A stretch of 64,000 nt of DNA. It comes from Gammaproteobacteria bacterium (GTDB lineage: Bacteria; Pseudomonadota; Gammaproteobacteria; Pseudomonadales; Pseudomonadaceae). Of the stretch, positions 60,762-64,000 are shown piece by piece (the first letter of the stretch is position 1; every line of letters starts with the position of its first letter). Both the position numbers and the translations under genes were made by a program. The notes beneath the pieces were generated by a model, which was not told where the DNA came from, made no database searches, and saw nothing but the letters and a program-made list of their open reading frames with translations. The stretch spans positions 1 through 64,000 of the forward strand of contig JAMCWB010000067.1 in the NCBI GenBank assembly GCA_023475025.1, read 5' to 3'.

Positions 60762-61034
60762 TCAGTTGACTGCGTCCTTCAGGCTTTTGCCCGGTTTGAA
60801 TGCAACGGTGTTGCTGGCTTTGATGGTGACTGGCGCCCCGGTTTGCGGGTTCTTGCCGGTACGCGCACCGCGATGGCGCTGAAGGAAGGTACCGAAACCC
60901 ACCAGGGTAACGGAGTCTTTTTTACTGAGAGCCTGAGTAATTTCATCAAGCACGGCGTTGAGCACCCGATTAGCCTGATCCTTGCTAAGGTCGGCCTTAT
61001 CGGCAATCGCCTGGGCGAGATCCGGTTTACGCAT
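60762..61034 (-). CDS. HU-family DNA-binding protein
   Basis: A 90-aa histone-like protein (MRKPDLAQAIADKADLSKDQ; GFGTFLQRHRGARTGKNPQTG; NTVAFKPGKSLKDAVN), with the HU beta-arm and the proline in the KNPQTG turn. It bends and compacts DNA. P. aeruginosa carries an HU-type gene at the same place (PA5348). AAAAGAGGC lies 5-13 bases before the ATG. Confidence 0.95.
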   Translation of the reverse strand: MRKPDLAQAIADKADLSKDQANRVLNAVLDEITQALSKKDSVTLVGFGTFLQRHRGARTGKNPQTGAPVTIKASNTVAFKPGKSLKDAVN

Positions 61035-61300
61035 AGAAAATGCCTCTTTTCTGGACTGTTGTTGTTGTTTTACCGCCGAGCGGACGGCGCGTTGCCGACA
61101 ATGACCGGATGGCCATTCTCAGCTGCAGACTCAGCATGGCATGACTTTCCCGCTTATGCCAGCCTGCGGCCAGCTGTTCAGAGGGCTGCAGGCAGATTTT
61201 CCCGATAAAATGACTGCTTTTGCCCTGCCCGGCCAGCAGAGCAGCAAGGCAACCGCTGGCATGCTACCCTTGGCGTCCCGCGATAACCCGAATCATTGCC

Positions 61301-61843
61301 GTGACCAAACCCTGCTGGCTTGCTGCCGACCACCACCCCCAACCTCCTGCAGCCCCGTTGATTGACTGGCTACGCGACCAGGGCTCTTTGACCCGACGCC
61401 TGACCGATGCCGGTAACGGTGATTTTGCCGTCGAGTTACTGCAGCAGGCCCAGGCCCCGGCACGGGCCGATGAAGCCGCCGTCCTCGGGGTTACTCCCGG
61501 CAGCCCCTTGTGGATTCGGGAAGTCCTGCTCTGGGCCGCCGGGCAACCCAGGGTATTTGCCCGCAGCGCCGCTACCCTGGCCAGCGTCAGTGCAGCAGGG
61601 CTCGAGCTGCAGGAGCTGGGTAACCGCAGCCTCGGCGAGCTGTTGTTCAGCCATCCAGATATTCATCGTGGACCGCTGGAAATCAGCCTGTTCCCGGCCA
61701 GCTGGCTACCCACAGACTACCAGGAAGACGGCTGCTGGGCCCGGCGCTCCCTGTTCCAGCGTGGCGACTTGCAGTTGCTGGTGTGTGAAGTATTCTTGAG
61801 CACCTGGCAGCCACTGGTTACTCCCACATCCACGACCCTATAG
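61301..61843 (+). CDS. ubiC: Chorismate pyruvate-lyase
   Basis: About 180 aa; forms 4-hydroxybenzoate and pyruvate from chorismate, the first committed step to ubiquinone. The family pattern is visible in [63 protein letters not shown] and [21 protein letters not shown]. The start is uncertain: the GTG at 61301 gives a family-like length but has no clear ribosome-binding site; an ATG at 61220 would add 27 unusual residues. The 186 bases before that, after the HU gene, show nothing else. ubiA follows after 8 bases. Confidence 0.88.
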   Translation: MTKPCWLAADHHPQPPAAPLIDWLRDQGSLTRRLTDAGNGDFAVELLQQAQAPARADEAAVLGVTPGSPLWIREVLLWAAGQPRVFARSAATLASVSAAGLELQELGNRSLGELLFSHPDIHRGPLEISLFPASWLPTDYQEDGCWARRSLFQRGDLQLLVCEVFLSTWQPLVTPTSTTL

Positions 61844-61851
61844 GTTCTTGC

Positions 61852-62739
61852 ATGCTCGGTCTGTTGATCAAACCCCTGCATTATGTGCATCCGCGTGCCA
61901 GCGACTTTATCCAGCTGATGCGCCTGGATCGTCCGATCGGTACCTACCTGCTGCTATGGCCGACACTCTGGGCCCTGTGGCTGGCGGCTGAAGGTGTACC
62001 GGATTGGCATCTGCTGGTGGTATTTGTTCTCGGGGTGATTCTGATGCGCGCCGCCGGCTGTGTGATCAATGACTACGCCGACCGCAATATCGATGGCCAT
62101 GTGCGTCGGACCCTGAACCGCCCACTGGCAACCGGCAAGATCCAGCCGCGTGAAGCCCTGGTCCTGTTCGGCATCCTGCTGGCTGCCAGTGCCAGCCTGC
62201 TGCTGTTCACCAACTGGCTGACTGCCTTGCTGTCACTGGGCGGGGCCTTTCTGGCTACCCTATACCCCTTCTGCAAGCGCTTTACCTTCTATCCACAGAT
62301 CGTGCTCGGCGCGGCCTTTTCCTGGGCCATCCCCATGGCTTTCGCCGCCCAGAGTGGCGCCCTGCCGATTACCCTGTGGCTGGTCTATATCGCCAATCTG
62401 CTGTGGACTGTGGCCTATGACACCGAATACGCCATGTGTGACCGTGATGACGACCTGAAGATCGGGGTCAAATCCACCGCCATCATTTTTGGCGATGCCG
62501 ACCGGGCCATTATCGGCCTGCTGCAGGGGCTCACCCTAATTTGCCTGCTCCTGGTTGGCGCCCGCTTTGACCTTGGCGTGTATTTCCACCTCGGGGTGCT
62601 TGCCATGGCACTCACCTTTGTCTGGCAGCACTGGCTGATACGCGAGCGCGAACCCCAGGCCTGCCTGCAGGCTTTTTTATCCAACCACTGGAGCGGCCTG
62701 CTGGTATTTATCGCTATCGTTCTGGATTATGCACTCTAG
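61852..62739 (+). CDS. ubiA: 4-hydroxybenzoate octaprenyltransferase
   Basis: A 295-aa integral membrane prenyltransferase that attaches the polyprenyl chain to 4-hydroxybenzoate. The two Asp-rich motifs are [19 protein letters not shown] (about 73-91) and [19 protein letters not shown] (about 187-205); about eight membrane helices. Co-transcribed with ubiC. Confidence 0.96.
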   Translation: MLGLLIKPLHYVHPRASDFIQLMRLDRPIGTYLLLWPTLWALWLAAEGVPDWHLLVVFVLGVILMRAAGCVINDYADRNIDGHVRRTLNRPLATGKIQPREALVLFGILLAASASLLLFTNWLTALLSLGGAFLATLYPFCKRFTFYPQIVLGAAFSWAIPMAFAAQSGALPITLWLVYIANLLWTVAYDTEYAMCDRDDDLKIGVKSTAIIFGDADRAIIGLLQGLTLICLLLVGARFDLGVYFHLGVLAMALTFVWQHWLIREREPQACLQAFLSNHWSGLLVFIAIVLDYAL

Positions 62740-62777
62740 GTTGACCAGCAGCGACACACAGTGGGAGATGTGCCAGA

Positions 62778-62795
62778 TTGTCATATAATTGCAAC
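62778..62795 (+). promoter_or_regulatory. Candidate Pho box upstream of phoB
   Basis: TTGTCATATAATTGCAAC has the 18-bp layout of a Pho box (two 7-mers around a 4-base AT spacer). The first half matches CTGTCAT at 6 of 7; the second half is poor. It lies 54 bases before phoB, where autoregulation is expected. Confidence 0.5.
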
Positions 62796-62848
62796 ATAGA
62801 TGTTATCTAATCATGCGGTATTGAAAACCTGTAACAGGACGCTGACGC

Positions 62849-63538
62849 ATGGCAGGCAAGACCATTCTGATTGTCGATGACGAAACCCCGATCCGTGAAA
62901 TGATTGCGGTCGCCCTGGAAATGGCTGGTTATGAATGCCTGGAAGCAGACAACGCACAGGCAGCCCATGCGCTGATCGTCGACCGTAAACCCGACTTGCT
63001 GTTGCTGGACTGGATGCTGCCCGGTACCACTGGCATCGAACTGGCACGGCGGCTCAAGCGTGATGAAATGACCAGTGACATCCCCATCATCATGCTCACC
63101 GCCAAGGGTGAAGAGGACAACAAGATCCAGGGCCTGGAAGTCGGTGCGGATGATTACATCACCAAGCCCTTTTCCCCGCGTGAGCTGGTTGCCCGCCTGA
63201 AAGCCGTGCTGCGCCGTGCCGGGCCTGCCGACAGTGAAACCCCGATCGAAGTTGATGGCCTGCTGCTCGACCCGATCAGCCACCGTGTGACTATCGATGA
63301 GTCACCGGCGGACATTGGGCCAACGGAGTATCGCCTGCTGCAGTTCTTTATGACCCACCAGGAACGTGCCTATACCCGCAGTCAGCTGCTGGACCAGGTC
63401 TGGGGTGGTAACGTCTATGTCGAGGAACGTACCGTGGACGTGCATATTCGCCGCCTGCGCAAGGCGCTGGGCGACAAGTACGAACATCTGGTACAAACTG
63501 TACGCGGTACCGGCTATCGCTTCTCCACGCGTAGCTGA
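62849..63538 (+). CDS. phoB: Phosphate-regulon response regulator PhoB
   Basis: A 229-aa OmpR-family regulator. The receiver domain has the acidic pair VDDE (9-12), phospho-acceptor Asp54 (LLDWMLPG) and Lys in [12 protein letters not shown]. The C-terminal winged helix shows [25 protein letters not shown] and [17 protein letters not shown]. It activates phosphate-scavenging genes when phosphorylated by PhoR, whose gene follows after 32 bases. Confidence 0.96.
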   Translation: MAGKTILIVDDETPIREMIAVALEMAGYECLEADNAQAAHALIVDRKPDLLLLDWMLPGTTGIELARRLKRDEMTSDIPIIMLTAKGEEDNKIQGLEVGADDYITKPFSPRELVARLKAVLRRAGPADSETPIEVDGLLLDPISHRVTIDESPADIGPTEYRLLQFFMTHQERAYTRSQLLDQVWGGNVYVEERTVDVHIRRLRKALGDKYEHLVQTVRGTGYRFSTRS

Positions 63539-63570
63539 GTGATGTCTTACCGCTGGCAACAGGATCCTCT

Positions 63571-64000
63571 GTGAGCAAAGGTGCATTGCGCTCTGCTGTA
63601 TTCCAGATACTCAAGATCAGCCTGGCCGGCGCCTTGCTCGGCGGTTTGCTGGGTAGCGCAGGCATTGGCCTGGCCGTTGCCCTTGCCCTGTGCCTGATCT
63701 GGCATCTGCGCCAATTGCAGCGCCTGCTGCGCTGGCTGCAAAAGCCCTACAAAAGCCAGGTGCCGGAAGCCGGTGGGCTCTGGGGCGAAGTCTTCGACAC
63801 CTTGCACACCATGCGCCGCCGCGAGCAGGAAGTGCGCAAGCGTATGCGCTCGGTGATCAATCGGATCCAGAGCTCCACCACCGCCCTGAGCGATGCGGTC
63901 GTGATGATTGATCGCGATGGCCATCTGGAATGGTGGAACCAGGCCGCACAGACCCTGCTCGGCCTGCGCAGCCCCGACGACACTGGCCAGCATGTCACCA
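63571..64000 (+). CDS. phoR: Phosphate sensor kinase PhoR, N-terminal part (runs off window)
   Basis: The GTG at 63571 (AGGA 7 bases upstream) opens 143 codons to the window end. Residues about 8-42 contain two hydrophobic segments, followed by a positively charged segment and the start of the PAS domain (VINRIQSSTTALSDAVVMIDRDGHLEWWN). This is the standard PhoR N-terminus; the histidine kinase core lies outside. Confidence 0.93.
   Translation, partial: MSKGALRSAVFQILKISLAGALLGGLLGSAGIGLAVALALCLIWHLRQLQRLLRWLQKPYKSQVPEAGGLWGEVFDTLHTMRRREQEVRKRMRSVINRIQSSTTALSDAVVMIDRDGHLEWWNQAAQTLLGLRSPDDTGQHVT

Overview
The window is a chromosomal segment of a gammaproteobacterium of the Pseudomonas lineage. 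Its backbone follows the gene order of the P. aeruginosa PA5315-PA5361 region: rpmG-rpmB, radC, coaBC-dut-algC-argB, pyrE, crc, rph, yicC, gmk-rpoZ-spoT-ridA, oxyR-recG, HU, ubiC-ubiA, phoB-phoR. A type I-E Cas3 at the left edge and several marine-type genes would fit a Halopseudomonas-like genus, but that is inference.

Layout. 1-7.1 kb: the 5' part of a type I-E cas3 (cut by the window edge), a secreted fasciclin protein, a PAS/GGDEF/EAL membrane protein, a fatty-acid desaturase, an M23 peptidase, and L33/L28. 7.3-18.3 kb: conserved housekeeping genes. 18.3-47.8 kb: a 29.5-kb genomic island inserted in the 3' end of yicC. 47.8-49.4 kb: a broken EAL gene and a histidine phosphatase. 49.5-64 kb: backbone again, ending inside phoR.

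The island is bounded by a 17-bp direct repeat, CAGGTGCAGAATATCGA, at 18274-18290 (end of yicC) and 47744-47760. A P4-type tyrosine integrase lies just inside attL, and TGGTGGGTA-type repeats near both ends look like integrase arm sites. From left to right the cargo is: a frameshifted ParE-like toxin, an iron-dependent alcohol dehydrogenase, an IS1182 remnant, a ParD-like/methionine aminopeptidase pair, the complete Nit1C cluster (nitA regulator divergent from nitBCDEFGH), a block resembling P. aeruginosa PA4129-PA4132 (DUF934, siroheme sulfite/nitrite reductase, CcoG-like ferredoxin, MocR/MpaR-like regulator), a hipB remnant, an S9 peptidase, a methyltransferase, HipBA, a truncated UbiM-like hydroxylase, an ankyrin gene, an intact-ended IS66 element and an intact IS5 element. 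No conjugation or relaxase gene is visible.

The main biological theme is cyanide. Nit1C is linked to cyanide assimilation as a nitrogen source, and the PA4129-PA4134 block is linked to MpaR and endogenous cyanide in P. aeruginosa. Finding both side by side on one integrase-bearing island suggests a transferable cyanide-handling module. In the nit divergon a consensus sigma-54 promoter (25694-25709) is preceded by inverted repeats at 25571-25603 that are good candidates for NitA enhancer sites, and a terminator hairpin lies between nitB and nitC.
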